Positions 43,177-52,299 of a stretch of DNA of 52,347 nucleotides are shown here, piece by piece. Numbering within the stretch: the stretch's first letter is position 1; each line of letters begins with the position of its first letter. The notes under the pieces are model-generated. The model had not been told where the DNA came from. It did not search any database and saw nothing but the letters and a program-made list of their open reading frames with translations. Source of the stretch: Bryobacterales bacterium (lineage in GTDB: Bacteria > Acidobacteriota > Terriglobia > Bryobacterales > Bryobacteraceae); NCBI GenBank assembly GCA_020851655.1, contig JADZCI010000319.1, positions 1 through 52,347 on the forward strand, given 5' to 3'. The position numbers were made by a program, and so were the translations under genes.

Positions 43177-43539
43177 CTGGAACCGCCGCGTCCACTCCCG
43201 TTCTCAAAGCAGAACCGGCTGCTGAAGCGCTCGGAGTTCCGGAAGGTGTACGACGAAGGGAGCCGCGTATCGGCAGCGAGTTTTCTAGCGTTTTGCTGGA
43301 ACAGCCGGTCCCAGGAGGGGCCCCGCTTCGGGTTCACCGTGACGAAGGCTGCCGGGAAATCGGTGGTTCGCAACCGGATGCGGCGCCGTGTCCGCGAGCA
43401 GATCCGGCTGCGTCTGTGGCAGTTTCCGCCGCAATGGTGGATCGTGTTGAATCTCAAGAAACCGGCGCTCAGCCTTCCGGCTTCAGCGATTGCGGCCGAC
43501 GTGGAGCGGCTCCTGGAGCGATGCGTCAGGCCGTCCTAA
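43177..43539 (+). CDS. rnpA: Ribonuclease P protein component (non-canonical start)
   Basis: RnpA is the protein subunit that helps RNase P process tRNA precursors. The C-terminal family motif VVRNRMRRRVREQIRL and N-terminal NRLLKRSEFRKVY are present. The frame is continuous with rpmH, broken only by its TAG. Between that TAG and the conserved N-terminus there is no ATG, GTG or TTG; the only possible initiation codons are CTG at 43177, 43219 and 43222. I use 43177 (120 residues, normal length). A GTG at 43246 would delete the conserved start of the protein. See the findings. Confidence 0.85.
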   Translation: MEPPRPLPFSKQNRLLKRSEFRKVYDEGSRVSAASFLAFCWNSRSQEGPRFGFTVTKAAGKSVVRNRMRRRVREQIRLRLWQFPPQWWIVLNLKKPALSLPASAIAADVERLLERCVRPS

Positions 43540-43730
43540 CCCTCCTGCGGTTGTACAAAGCTGTGATTTCACCAGTCCTGCCCTCCGCCTGCCGTTTTCA
43601 TCCCACCTGTTCGGAATACATGATGGAAGCCGTGAAACGCTATGGCGCCGGCAAGGGCGTCTGGCTGGGAGCCAAGCGCCTGAGCAAGTGCCATCCGTGG
43701 CACCCGGGCGGGCTCGATCCGGTGCGCTAG
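43521..43730 (+). CDS. yidD: Membrane protein insertion efficiency factor YidD
   Basis: 69 residues. The conserved CRFHPTCSEYMMEAVK and KCHPWHPGGLDPV motifs mark YidD, which supports YidC-dependent insertion at the inner membrane. The ATG overlaps the end of rnpA by 19 bp, with GGAG at 2-5 nt upstream. It lies 17 bp before yidC, in the standard bacterial order. Confidence 0.95.
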   Translation: MRQAVLTLLRLYKAVISPVLPSACRFHPTCSEYMMEAVKRYGAGKGVWLGAKRLSKCHPWHPGGLDPVR

Positions 43731-43747
43731 AAAGAATCCAACCCCCG

Positions 43748-45454
43748 ATGCCCGATACCAAGCAAGGCAAGAAGTTCGAACTCACCATGGAGATGCGAAT
43801 GCTTCTGGCATTCCTTCTCATGGGCGCCGTGTTCCTGCTGACCCCCCTCTTAACCGGACCACAACAGAAGCCCGCGCCCAAAGCGCCAGAGGCCAAGCAG
43901 GTCCCGGCGGCAAAGCCGGCGCCGGCGCCCGCCGTGGCTCCACAGGCAGCCTCGCCCGCCGCGCCGCCCGTCATCGCCAGCGTCAAAGCGGCGGAGAAGG
44001 CCGAGCAGTACGTCGTTGAAACCGGCGTACACAGGGTGGTCTTTTCTAATCAGGGCGCGGTCGTCAAAAGCTGGCAGCTCAAGTCCTACAAGGACAACAA
44101 CGGCAAGCTGGTCGAATTGGTAAACGCGCATGCCGCGCCCAAAGCCGGCTGGCCGATGTCGTATGTGTTCCGGGAGAACCCGCCCAAGACTGACCTCAAC
44201 CAGGCACTGTTTGTACGAAAGGATACCGGGGATCCGCTGACGGTCGAGTTCGAGTTTTCCGACGGAACCGTGACGGCTCACAAGACCTTCCGGTTCACCA
44301 AGAGCGCCTACCGGCTCCAGGTCACCTCTGAAGTCATCGATGCCGGTCAAGCCAGGCCTCATTTGCTCGGCTGGCGCGGTGGATTTGGCGATCACTCGAT
44401 CCATAATGCCGCGGCAACCCAACACTCGGTCTATTACAACGCGGCCAATTCCAAGCTGGTCATCGAGGACGCCAAGGCGGCCAAGGACGGCCCCATCGTC
44501 GCATCGGGACAGTTCAGCTTCGGCGGGCTGGAGGACAGCTACTTTGCGGCCGTTTTCCTGCCTCCGGCCGGTTCCGGCCTGGACGTGCAGACCTGGAGCG
44601 ACTCCATCGCTCCGGCTGGCGAAAAGGACGAAGTCCCACACGTCGGCGCCGCGGTCGGCTCGGTGGGCAACCGCAACGACCTGACGCTGTTTGTCGGGCC
44701 CAAGAACCTGGACGTGCTTCGCACCGCCAATCCGAAGCTGGAGCTGCTGGTCGACTACGGCTGGCTGGGAATCCTGGCCAAGCCGCTGTTCCTCGCCTTG
44801 AACTGGGTGCACAACAATCTGATCCCCAACTGGGGCTGGGCGATTGTTTTCGTCACCGTGATCATCAATTTCCTCCTGCTGCCGTTGCGGTTCTCGAGCA
44901 TCCGCTCGATGCAGGCGATGGCGGCGCTACAGCCGGAAATCCAGAAGATCAACGAGAAGTACAAAGGCGTCGGCCTGCGGGACCCCAAGGTCAACGAGAA
45001 GAACCAGGAGATGATGGCGCTGTACCAGAAGCACGGCATCAACCCGATGGGCGGGTGCGTTCCGCTGCTCCTGCAGATGCCGTTCTTCTTCGCCTTTTTC
45101 AAGGTCCTGTCGGTTTCGATCGAGCTGCGCGGCGCGCCGTGGCTGTGGGTGTCGGACCTTTCACAACCGGAATTCAGTTGGGTCCGGATTCTTCCCATCC
45201 TGATGATCGTGACCCAGGTGATCATGCAGAAGATGACGCCGCAAACCAGCCCCGACCCCAACCAACAGCGGATGATGATGCTCATGCCGCTGATGATGGG
45301 TGTGCTGTTCTACTCGTCGCCATCGGGGCTGGTGCTATACTGGCTCACTGGTAACGTGGTCGGGATCTTCCAGCAGTACTTCTTTAACCGGTACGTCAAG
45401 ACTCACGTTCCGGCCACCGTCCCGGTATCGAATCCCAAGAAGAGTAAAGGCTAG
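43748..45454 (+). CDS. yidC: Membrane protein insertase YidC
   Basis: 568 residues. An N-terminal helix (about 18-36, LLAFLLMGAVFLLTPLL), an Ala/Pro-rich linker, a periplasmic beta domain (about 80-330) and five membrane helices at the C-terminal half form the Gram-negative type. The insertase groove shows in PLRFSSIRSMQAM, GGCVPLLLQMPFFFAFFKVL and SSPSGLVLYWLTGNVVGIFQQ. It inserts and folds inner-membrane proteins, alone or with SecYEG. The start at 43748 is chosen because upstream codons lie in the overlapping yidD. Confidence 0.97.
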   Translation: MPDTKQGKKFELTMEMRMLLAFLLMGAVFLLTPLLTGPQQKPAPKAPEAKQVPAAKPAPAPAVAPQAASPAAPPVIASVKAAEKAEQYVVETGVHRVVFSNQGAVVKSWQLKSYKDNNGKLVELVNAHAAPKAGWPMSYVFRENPPKTDLNQALFVRKDTGDPLTVEFEFSDGTVTAHKTFRFTKSAYRLQVTSEVIDAGQARPHLLGWRGGFGDHSIHNAAATQHSVYYNAANSKLVIEDAKAAKDGPIVASGQFSFGGLEDSYFAAVFLPPAGSGLDVQTWSDSIAPAGEKDEVPHVGAAVGSVGNRNDLTLFVGPKNLDVLRTANPKLELLVDYGWLGILAKPLFLALNWVHNNLIPNWGWAIVFVTVIINFLLLPLRFSSIRSMQAMAALQPEIQKINEKYKGVGLRDPKVNEKNQEMMALYQKHGINPMGGCVPLLLQMPFFFAFFKVLSVSIELRGAPWLWVSDLSQPEFSWVRILPILMIVTQVIMQKMTPQTSPDPNQQRMMMLMPLMMGVLFYSSPSGLVLYWLTGNVVGIFQQYFFNRYVKTHVPATVPVSNPKKSKG

Positions 45455-45471
45455 CCGCCCGTAAGCAGTCA

Positions 45472-46113
45472 ATGAGTGACGTTAAATTTTCACGAGCCAC
45501 CGCCGGACCAAAGATTGAGGCGTTCCTGAAAAAGGTCCTGGAGGCGGCCGGGCTGCGCATGAGTTTCGAGCTCGCCGACGGCGAAGACGCCAAGGCCTAC
45601 TTCGAACAGCCGGCGCTGGTGGTGAAGTTTTCCGGTCCCGACACCGAGTACCTCATGACCAACAAGGGCGAGGGCTTGCTGGCGCTGGAGCAGCTCACGC
45701 AGGAGATGCTGCGCATGGGCGCCGACGAACATGCGCGGATTTGCTTTGACGCCGGCGATTTCCGCCTGATGCGCATGGAAGAACTGCGCATGAGCGCGCT
45801 CGCCGTGGCCGAGCGGGTGAAGGAAAGCAAGATGCCATACCGTTTCAGCCCGATGAGCAGCCGCGAGCGGCGCATCATCCACCTGGCGCTGCGCGACGAG
45901 ACCACGCTGAGGAGCGAGAGTTCCGGCGCCGGTCCGGTGCGTCATGTGGTGGTGTACCCGGCCGGCATGGCATCGCTGCCCGATCCTCCCGCGCCGGTAT
46001 TTCGCCGTCCCGCGCCGGGCGGAGGCGGACGTCCCGGCGGTGGCCGCGACTTCCGCGGAGAACGCGGAGAACGCGGCGGAGACCGGCCGCCCCGGCGTGG
46101 TCCCCGCCGCTAA
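45472..46113 (+). CDS. khpB: KH/R3H RNA-binding protein KhpB (Jag/SpoIIIJ-associated)
   Basis: 213 residues. A KH-like domain (about 50-120, AYFEQPALVVKFSG and LLALEQLTQEML) is followed by an R3H domain with RRIIHLALRD (about 140-150). The C-terminal tail is Arg/Gly-rich and may add nonspecific RNA binding. The Jag-N domain seen in Firmicutes is absent. Gene order after yidC is conserved; the protein is thought to bind mRNA and small RNA. It starts 17 bp after yidC. Confidence 0.93.
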   Translation: MSDVKFSRATAGPKIEAFLKKVLEAAGLRMSFELADGEDAKAYFEQPALVVKFSGPDTEYLMTNKGEGLLALEQLTQEMLRMGADEHARICFDAGDFRLMRMEELRMSALAVAERVKESKMPYRFSPMSSRERRIIHLALRDETTLRSESSGAGPVRHVVVYPAGMASLPDPPAPVFRRPAPGGGGRPGGGRDFRGERGERGGDRPPRRGPRR

Positions 46114-46129
46114 CTACTTTCCGTCGCTC

Positions 46130-46618
46130 TCAGTCTTCCGCCGGGGGCGGACCCGACTCAAAGGACTGTAGCGCCAGGTACGACAGCCCAAAGCGCTGGA
46201 CGTTGTCCCGCTGCTTCTCGAACAGGTCGTAGTGCCCCTCTTCATCGGCCACGAGGCGCTCAAAGAGCTGCTTGGATGCGGCATCGGCCTGGGCCGAACA
46301 GGCCAGCGCGGCTTGGTTGTACGTCTGGATGCCGTCTTCTTCCATCGCCATCGCCTTGGCCAGGATCGCCTGCGGTTCGGTAATTTTTTCGACCGGAGCG
46401 GCGAGGGTCATTTCGACGTCGCCCTTCAGGAACAGAATCCTTTCCGCCAGCACCTCCACGTGTCCCATTTCCATGATGGCGACTTTCTTAAAGAGTGCGG
46501 CAAGCGGTTTGAAGCTCTGATCGTCGAGGTGGAAGTGGAAGTACAGGTACTGATGTATGGCCTGTAGTTCGTCGGCCACGGCTTTATTGAGAAGAGCAAT
46601 GCTGTTCGTTCTATTCAC
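46130..46618 (-). CDS. bfr: Bacterioferritin
   Basis: 162 residues. The ferroxidase ligands are all present at the expected spacing: Glu17, Glu50, His53, Glu93, Glu126 and His129. Met51 in EMGH corresponds to the haem-binding Met52 of E. coli Bfr. Bacterioferritin stores iron as a 24-mer shell in the cytoplasm. The GTG start has AGGGAGA about 9 nt upstream. The gene is divergent from mnmE. Confidence 0.93.
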   Translation of the reverse strand: MNRTNSIALLNKAVADELQAIHQYLYFHFHLDDQSFKPLAALFKKVAIMEMGHVEVLAERILFLKGDVEMTLAAPVEKITEPQAILAKAMAMEEDGIQTYNQAALACSAQADAASKQLFERLVADEEGHYDLFEKQRDNVQRFGLSYLALQSFESGPPPAED

Positions 46619-46701
46619 GTCTGAATCTCCCTATTCATCGTAGCCAAGATCTCCGGCGCGGGGCGCAACACCGGCGCGTGTTCTATGCTCTTTGTGAGCT
46701 T

Positions 46702-48054
46702 ATGAATACCGGCGATACCATCGTCGCAATCTCCACTCCCCCGGGCGCGGGCGGGATTGGAATCGTCCGGCTTTCGGGGCCCGGCTCGCGCGCGATCGCT
46801 GAAGGGCTGGTGCGTTTCAGCCCGGTTCATGAGTGGATGCCCTGGACCGCGTCCCTCGGCATCCTGATTGATGAGAACGGCGAAGACGTCGACCAGGTGG
46901 TGGTGACCTTTTTCGCGGCGCCCCGCTCCTACACGGCCGAGGATGTCGTCGAGATTTCGTGCCACGGCTCCCCTGTCGTTCTGCGGCACGCGGTTTCGCG
47001 CGCCCTGGGTCTTGGAGCGCGGCCGGCCGAACCGGGCGAGTTCACTCTGCGAGCCTACCTCAATGGCCGCATCAACCTGCCTCAAGCCGAAGCGGTTCGC
47101 GATCTGATTCACTCGACGACGCTATACCAGGCACGCGTGGCCGCAAGACAACTGGAAGGTTCCGTGGCGCGGGCGCTGCAGCCGGCCAAGGACCAGGTGC
47201 TGGAGTTGATCGCCCTGCTCGAAGCCGGCATCGACTTTGCCGACGATGATGTCGCGGTCGCCGCCAACGAAGTAATCCGCGAGCGCATTGACCGCATCCT
47301 CACCCTGCTGGAGCCGTTGATCCGCAGCTTCGGTTTTGGGCGTTTTGTGCACGATGGCGTGACGCTGGCGATCGTCGGACGCCCGAACACCGGCAAGAGC
47401 AGCCTGTTCAACCGGTTGCTGGAGCGCGACCGGGCGATTGTGACCGAGATACCGGGAACGACTCGCGACACGGTATCGGAAACCGCGTCGATCGCCGGGC
47501 TTCCCGTGAAGTTTGTCGACACGGCCGGGATTCGCCAGACTGCCGATGTCGTCGAAAGGCTGGGCATCGACCGCAGCTATCAAGCCATGGCCGACGCCGA
47601 CGTCACCATCGTCGTGGTGGATTTGTCCGCGCCACTCACCGGTGACGACCGGCTTTTGATGGATAAGGCGCAATCCTCAGGCCGTCACCTGGTCGCCGCC
47701 AACAAAGTGGACTTACCCCGGTTGGTCCCTGCCGCGCCGGGCTGGATGCCGGTTTCCGCGCTCACCGGCGAAGGCATGGACGCCCTGCGCGTGAAGTTGG
47801 TCGAAACGATTTCACCCGGCGGCGCGCAGGCCGACCTGTCCGGTCTCATCACGAGCGCGCGTCATGAGCAACTGTTGCGGGAGAGCGCGGAAGCCTTGCG
47901 GCGCGCCCGCGAAGCCGCCGGCTTCGGTCTGCCGCATGAAATGCTCCTGCTCGATTGCTATGCCGCGCTGCGTCCGCTGGACGCGATTACGGGCGCAACG
48001 ACCGTGGACGACATCCTGAACCGGATTTTCTCGACATTCTGTATCGGCAAATAG
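46702..48054 (+). CDS. mnmE: tRNA uridine-5-carboxymethylaminomethyl modification GTPase
   Basis: 450 residues from the ATG at 46702, the first codon of the family motif [20 protein letters not shown]. The N-terminal folate-binding domain is followed by the GTPase ([19 protein letters not shown]), and the C-terminus ends in the essential CIGK. With MnmG it modifies U34 of tRNAs. A start at 46678 would add eight residues without homology. The gene often neighbours the yidC block, as here. Confidence 0.97.
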   Translation: MNTGDTIVAISTPPGAGGIGIVRLSGPGSRAIAEGLVRFSPVHEWMPWTASLGILIDENGEDVDQVVVTFFAAPRSYTAEDVVEISCHGSPVVLRHAVSRALGLGARPAEPGEFTLRAYLNGRINLPQAEAVRDLIHSTTLYQARVAARQLEGSVARALQPAKDQVLELIALLEAGIDFADDDVAVAANEVIRERIDRILTLLEPLIRSFGFGRFVHDGVTLAIVGRPNTGKSSLFNRLLERDRAIVTEIPGTTRDTVSETASIAGLPVKFVDTAGIRQTADVVERLGIDRSYQAMADADVTIVVVDLSAPLTGDDRLLMDKAQSSGRHLVAANKVDLPRLVPAAPGWMPVSALTGEGMDALRVKLVETISPGGAQADLSGLITSARHEQLLRESAEALRRAREAAGFGLPHEMLLLDCYAALRPLDAITGATTVDDILNRIFSTFCIGK

Positions 48055-48075
48055 GGCCGCTTGGGCGCCCGGCGG

Positions 48076-48528
48076 TCAGGGCGCGGCCACCGACTCGGGA
48101 AGAATCAACCGGCGAACGGCATCGAGCACGCCGTTGATGAACGGCAGGGCTTCCTCTTCGGAATAGCGGCGCGCGATCTCCAGCGCCTCGTCGATTACGA
48201 TGGCGGGGGGCGTACCGAGATCGCGCATCTCGAAAATCGCCATTCTGAGGATGTTCCGGTCGACGATCGGCATGCGTTCCACCCGCCAGTTTTCCGCCCT
48301 GCTGGCGATCAGTTGGTCCAATTCCGCGGCGCAGGCGGCCGTGCCTCGCGCCAGCGACTCCATAAAGGGGTCCTGCGGAGGCTGGGCAGGCGGTTTTCCT
48401 GGGTCGTCTTCCGCCGAGTACAGGGTCACGTAGAACGACTCGACGGCTTCCTCGATGGACTGCTTCCGCGCATCCCACTGGTACAGGACCTGCAAGGCAC
48501 GCTGGCGGGAACGTCGTCGCGCGGGCAT
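48076..48528 (-). CDS. nusB: Transcription antitermination factor NusB
   Basis: 150 residues. RRRSRQRALQVLYQWD at the N-terminus and VIDEALEIARRYS near the end are typical, along with VDRNILRMAIFEM. NusB binds boxA RNA with S10 to prevent early termination in rRNA operons. It lies 33 bp downstream of ribH, as in many bacteria, so both are expected on one mRNA. Confidence 0.96.
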   Translation of the reverse strand: MPARRRSRQRALQVLYQWDARKQSIEEAVESFYVTLYSAEDDPGKPPAQPPQDPFMESLARGTAACAAELDQLIASRAENWRVERMPIVDRNILRMAIFEMRDLGTPPAIVIDEALEIARRYSEEEALPFINGVLDAVRRLILPESVAAP

Positions 48529-48561
48529 TGTAGTCGTCTGTCCCTTTGTAGTTGGATTCAG

Positions 48562-49035
48562 CTAGCTGCGAATGCGGCGCAACAGATTCGCCATTTCGAT
48601 GGCCGTGAGCGCCGCTTCAAAACCCTTGTTGCCGCCCTTGGCGCCGGCGCGGTCAATGGCCTGCTCCAGGGTATTGGTGGTCAGCACGGCAAAGGCGACG
48701 GGAATCCCGCTGGCCAGCGAGACCTGCGCAAGACCTTTTGCCGCTTCGCCCGCAACATAATCAAAATGCGGGGTTTCTCCGCGAATCACCGCACCAAGGC
48801 AGAGGATCGCATGATGCCTGGCCGTCTTGGCGATAGCCTGCGCGGTGACCGGCATCTCCCACGATCCGGGCACCTTGAAAATCTCGATATCGGTCTCCGC
48901 AACGCCGTTCCGGTTCAGCGCGTCGAGCGCCCCGGCAAGCAGACGGTCAGTGATGAAACTGTTGAACCGGCTGACAAGCACGGCGAACTTGAGACCCTTG
49001 GCATCGATGTGCCCTTCAAAGACCGGGTGAGACAT
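48562..49035 (-). CDS. ribH: 6,7-dimethyl-8-ribityllumazine synthase
   Basis: 157 residues. RibH condenses the ribityl-pyrimidine and dihydroxybutanone phosphate in riboflavin synthesis. [43 protein letters not shown] and [17 protein letters not shown] are conserved, with the catalytic His in the PHFDYV part. The product should form a 60-subunit or pentameric shell. Its 5' end is only 38 bp from the lepA start on the other strand. Confidence 0.97.
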   Translation of the reverse strand: MSHPVFEGHIDAKGLKFAVLVSRFNSFITDRLLAGALDALNRNGVAETDIEIFKVPGSWEMPVTAQAIAKTARHHAILCLGAVIRGETPHFDYVAGEAAKGLAQVSLASGIPVAFAVLTTNTLEQAIDRAGAKGGNKGFEAALTAIEMANLLRRIRS

Positions 49036-49073
49036 ATATGGGATACTGGAGCTTAACTCCCCATTCTATCTCA

Positions 49074-50885
49074 ATGGACCCGTCGTTTATCCGTAACTTC
49101 AGCATTATTGCGCACATAGACCACGGAAAGTCCACCTTGGCGGACCGCCTGCTGGAGACGACCGGGGCTCTTTCGCAGCGGGAAATGATGGAACAGGTTC
49201 TGGATTCCATGGACCTGGAGCGGGAACGCGGAATTACCATCAAGGCTCATGCGGTCCGGCTGAACTACCGCGCCAGCGATGGGCAGACCTATCAACTCAA
49301 CCTGATTGACACGCCGGGGCACGTGGACTTCACCTACGAAGTTTCGCGCAGTCTCCAAGCCTGCGAAGGCGCGCTGCTGGTCGTCGACGCCTCACAAGGT
49401 GTCGAAGCGCAGACCCTGGCCAATTCGTATCTTGCGATTCATCACAACCTCGAGTTGATCCCGGTCATCAACAAGATCGACCTGCCTTCGGCGGACCCGG
49501 AGCGCATCAAAGAGCAAGTCGAGCAGGTGGTGGGTCTGGACGCTTCCGAGGCCATCCTGGCCAGCGCCAAGAACGGCATCGGAATCCACGAGATTCTCGA
49601 AGCGGTGGTGGCGAAGGTTCCGCCGCCCAAGGGCGATCCCGGAGCGCCGCTGCGGGCTCTCATCTTCGATTCATGGTTCGACCCTTATCGCGGCGTAATC
49701 ATCCTTGCGCGCGTGATCGACGGATCGATCCGCAAGGGCCAGAAGATCCGTCTTTACGCTACCGGCGCGGAATTTGAAGTGGAAGGGTTGGGCTATCAGT
49801 CGCCCAAGCCGGTGCCCTGCGACGAGCTTTCGGCGGGCGAAGTCGGGTTCCTGTTTGCCAACATCAAGACCGTTTCGGACGCGCAAGTGGGCGACACGAT
49901 CATGGAAGGCGGCAAAGCTGAGCCGGTAGAGCCGCTCCCCGGCTTCGAGCAGATGAAGCCGATGGTGTTTGCCGGCTTGTATCCGGTGGAGTCGCACGAG
50001 CACGCGCTGCTGCGCGAAGCGCTGGAAAAGCTCAGACTGAACGACAGCGCCTTCAATTTTGAGCCGGAGAACTCGGCGGCGCTCGGCTTCGGATTTCGCT
50101 GCGGGTTCCTGGGACTGCTGCACCTGGAAATCGTGCAGGAACGGCTGGAGCGCGAATTTCAGATCGACCTGATCACCACAGCGCCCGGCGTGCGGTACCG
50201 GGTCACGCTGGGTGGAGGCGAAGTCATCGAGGTGGACAATCCCACCAAGTGGCCGAACCCCTCGGAAATCCAGCAGGTCGAAGAGCCGATCCTGGACGCC
50301 ACCGTGATCACACGCGAGGAGTTTCTGGGCGAGATTCTCAAGCTGCTGGAAGAAAAGCGCGGCACACAGAAGAAGTTCGAGTACATCGGCGGAGGGCGGG
50401 TGATGCTGGTGTACGAGTTGCCGCTCAACGAAATTGTCCTGGATTTCTACGACCGGCTGAAATCGGCGTCGCGCGGTTATGCCTCGCTGGACTATCACCT
50501 GACGGGCTATCGCGTCTCACCGATGGTGAAACTCGACGTGATGGTCGCCGGCGAGCCGGTCGATGCCTTGTCGGTGATCTGCCACCGCGAGTTCGCCTAC
50601 GAACGCGGCAAGGCTTTGATAGAGCGGCTGCGAAAGCTGATCCCGCGGCAAATGTTCGAGGTGGCGCTGCAAGCGGCCATCGGCGCCAAGATCATCGCTC
50701 GCGAGAACATTCCCGCCATCCGCAAGAACGTCCTGGCCAAATGCTACGGCGGCGACATCTCACGCAAGCGCAAGCTGCTGGAAAAGCAGAAGGAAGGCAA
50801 GCGCCGGATGAAGCGCGTGGGCCGTGTGGAGATTCCGCAGGAGGCGTTCCTGGCGGTGTTGAAGGTCAGCGGCTCCGAAGAGTAG
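49074..50885 (+). CDS. lepA: Elongation factor 4 (LepA)
   Basis: 603 residues from the ATG at 49074; a start at 49038 would add 12 residues to the usual 598-602. The GTPase motif [17 protein letters not shown] and NKIDLP are followed by the LepA-specific C-terminal domain ([19 protein letters not shown], the C-terminal KRRMKRVG). LepA works on stalled or initiating ribosomes. There is no Shine-Dalgarno sequence in the short region shared with ribH. Confidence 0.98.
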   Translation: MDPSFIRNFSIIAHIDHGKSTLADRLLETTGALSQREMMEQVLDSMDLERERGITIKAHAVRLNYRASDGQTYQLNLIDTPGHVDFTYEVSRSLQACEGALLVVDASQGVEAQTLANSYLAIHHNLELIPVINKIDLPSADPERIKEQVEQVVGLDASEAILASAKNGIGIHEILEAVVAKVPPPKGDPGAPLRALIFDSWFDPYRGVIILARVIDGSIRKGQKIRLYATGAEFEVEGLGYQSPKPVPCDELSAGEVGFLFANIKTVSDAQVGDTIMEGGKAEPVEPLPGFEQMKPMVFAGLYPVESHEHALLREALEKLRLNDSAFNFEPENSAALGFGFRCGFLGLLHLEIVQERLEREFQIDLITTAPGVRYRVTLGGGEVIEVDNPTKWPNPSEIQQVEEPILDATVITREEFLGEILKLLEEKRGTQKKFEYIGGGRVMLVYELPLNEIVLDFYDRLKSASRGYASLDYHLTGYRVSPMVKLDVMVAGEPVDALSVICHREFAYERGKALIERLRKLIPRQMFEVALQAAIGAKIIARENIPAIRKNVLAKCYGGDISRKRKLLEKQKEGKRRMKRVGRVEIPQEAFLAVLKVSGSEE

Positions 50886-50901
50886 CGCTTGAGGTCTGGC
50901 C

Positions 50902-51474
50902 CTATCTCGCCAGCCGGACCAGCGATTGAATCTCGGAGCAGGCGTTGGCCTCGACCAGCTCGGTGCTCCGGCCGTCGTGGCCGCAAGGGCTGGCCCACAG
51001 CCCCTCTTTGGTGCGCTCGTAATATTTGGGCTTGTATTTGCCCGTGTCCGGACCTTCGCCGATCTTCTCCAGCTTCTTCTTGTTCTTGGGCGACATGGCG
51101 GCCTGCGCCTGCTCTTCGGTCGATCTCACAGACCGCAACTTTTTCGAGCGGGCGATGCTTTGCAGCATTCCACACGAGTTGCCGTCCACCAATTCAGTCG
51201 AGTAGCGGTCGTGGCCGCACGGGTTGGCGTAGAAGCCGGCGCAGGGACCCGATCCTCCCACCAGTTCGTAATAGCGGGGCGCATACCTGCCGCGGTTGGC
51301 GCCGGCGCCGACCCGCCGGTACTTGCGCTGCTCTTGCGGAGGGAGTTTTTGGAACTCCTCGGAGGATATTGCCGCGACGCAGCCTGAGGGGATCGCGGCT
51401 TCCGGTTGAGCGTAAATAGGAACCTGAGATAGTCCCGCGGCGAATGTTAGTAAGAGCAGGTAACGGGAGGACAT
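50902..51474 (-). CDS. Secreted protein with duplicated PCGHD cysteine repeat, unknown function
   Basis: 190 residues with an N-terminal signal (about 1-22). Two copies of one unit, at roughly 53-108 and 138-190, share a pattern of GxYxPxYYE, a short Gly-rich loop, PCGHD, STELV and a final Cys (compare YANPCGHDRYSTELV with WASPCGHDGRSTELV). A helical linker (SPKNKKKLEKIGEG) lies between them. The Cys and His arrangement would suit a disulfide-stabilised or metal-binding domain. I recognise no family. It lies downstream of the convergent lepA and its own promoter is divergent to the TPR gene. Confidence 0.72.
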   Translation of the reverse strand: MSSRYLLLLTFAAGLSQVPIYAQPEAAIPSGCVAAISSEEFQKLPPQEQRKYRRVGAGANRGRYAPRYYELVGGSGPCAGFYANPCGHDRYSTELVDGNSCGMLQSIARSKKLRSVRSTEEQAQAAMSPKNKKKLEKIGEGPDTGKYKPKYYERTKEGLWASPCGHDGRSTELVEANACSEIQSLVRLAR

Positions 51475-51525
51475 GATTCATCAAGCTAACACACTCGCAG
51501 GCGAGTACAATAAGGGGGCGTCCAC

Positions 51526-52299
51526 GTGAGCATCGCACTGGCGTTTCTGGCGATCTGGCTCCAGGCGGGGAGTGACCTGGAGAAGGGCCTTTCCGCGTTC
51601 CAGAGGGGCGACCTGGAAGGCGCGCTGGCCGCGCTCACCCAAGCCGTCCGGAAGAACCCGACCGCGCAGGCGTGGAAGGCGCTGGGCGTCGTTTTCGCCT
51701 CGAAAGAGGAATATGATCGCGCCGAGCCGGCGCTTGCCCAAGCCTGCCGTCTCGATTCCGGCGAGCCCCAAGCCTGTTACTACTGGGCGCGCGCCCTCTA
51801 TGCCCTCAACCGCTTCAGCGACTCGCTGGCGGCTCTGGACAAAGCGCCTTCCATTCAACCGGCGCCGTGGCGCGTGGTGCTGGCGCGCGCCGAAGCGCTA
51901 AGCGGCTTGGGCCGGGCGGGGGAGGCTCAGAAATTCTACCTGGAAGCCATCCGGGCGCGAAAAGAGGATCGCAGTCCGCCGCAATCCATCGACCCCACGC
52001 TCTCCTACGCGCGCCACCTCTATCGCGAAGGGCGCACGGACGAGGTGCTGGAAATCCTCACCAGCGCCGGCGCCGCCTACCAACAGGTTCCGGAATGGCA
52101 CTATCAAGTGGGCCGCGCGCTGTTGCAACTGGACCGCGCGGACGAGGCAATCGGCGAACTGAAACGGGCCGTCGCGCTCCAACCGGGGTACAAAGAGGCG
52201 CACAACGTTCTCAGCAAGGCGTACTACCGGAGCGGCAACGCTGTGTTGGGCGCCGAACACGCCCGGTTGAGCGGTCAGGGTTCCTCGACTTCCAGGTAG
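51526..52299 (+). CDS. TPR-repeat protein
   Basis: 257 residues from a GTG with AAGGGGG 7 nt upstream. A short hydrophobic N-terminus (2-14) may serve as an export or anchor sequence. Four or five TPR units follow (QAWKALGVVFASKEEYDRAE, WHYQVGRALLQLDRADEA). Such proteins often occur next to ASPIC/UnbV (CRTAC1-like) genes in Acidobacteria, as they do here. The 3' end overlaps the convergent gene by 25 bp. Confidence 0.82.
   Translation: MSIALAFLAIWLQAGSDLEKGLSAFQRGDLEGALAALTQAVRKNPTAQAWKALGVVFASKEEYDRAEPALAQACRLDSGEPQACYYWARALYALNRFSDSLAALDKAPSIQPAPWRVVLARAEALSGLGRAGEAQKFYLEAIRARKEDRSPPQSIDPTLSYARHLYREGRTDEVLEILTSAGAAYQQVPEWHYQVGRALLQLDRADEAIGELKRAVALQPGYKEAHNVLSKAYYRSGNAVLGAEHARLSGQGSSTSR

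Noticed and set aside
42903..46113. Replication origin beside the rpmH block
   Set aside because: No dnaA gene and no DnaA boxes were found by eye in this region; the gene block alone is not enough.
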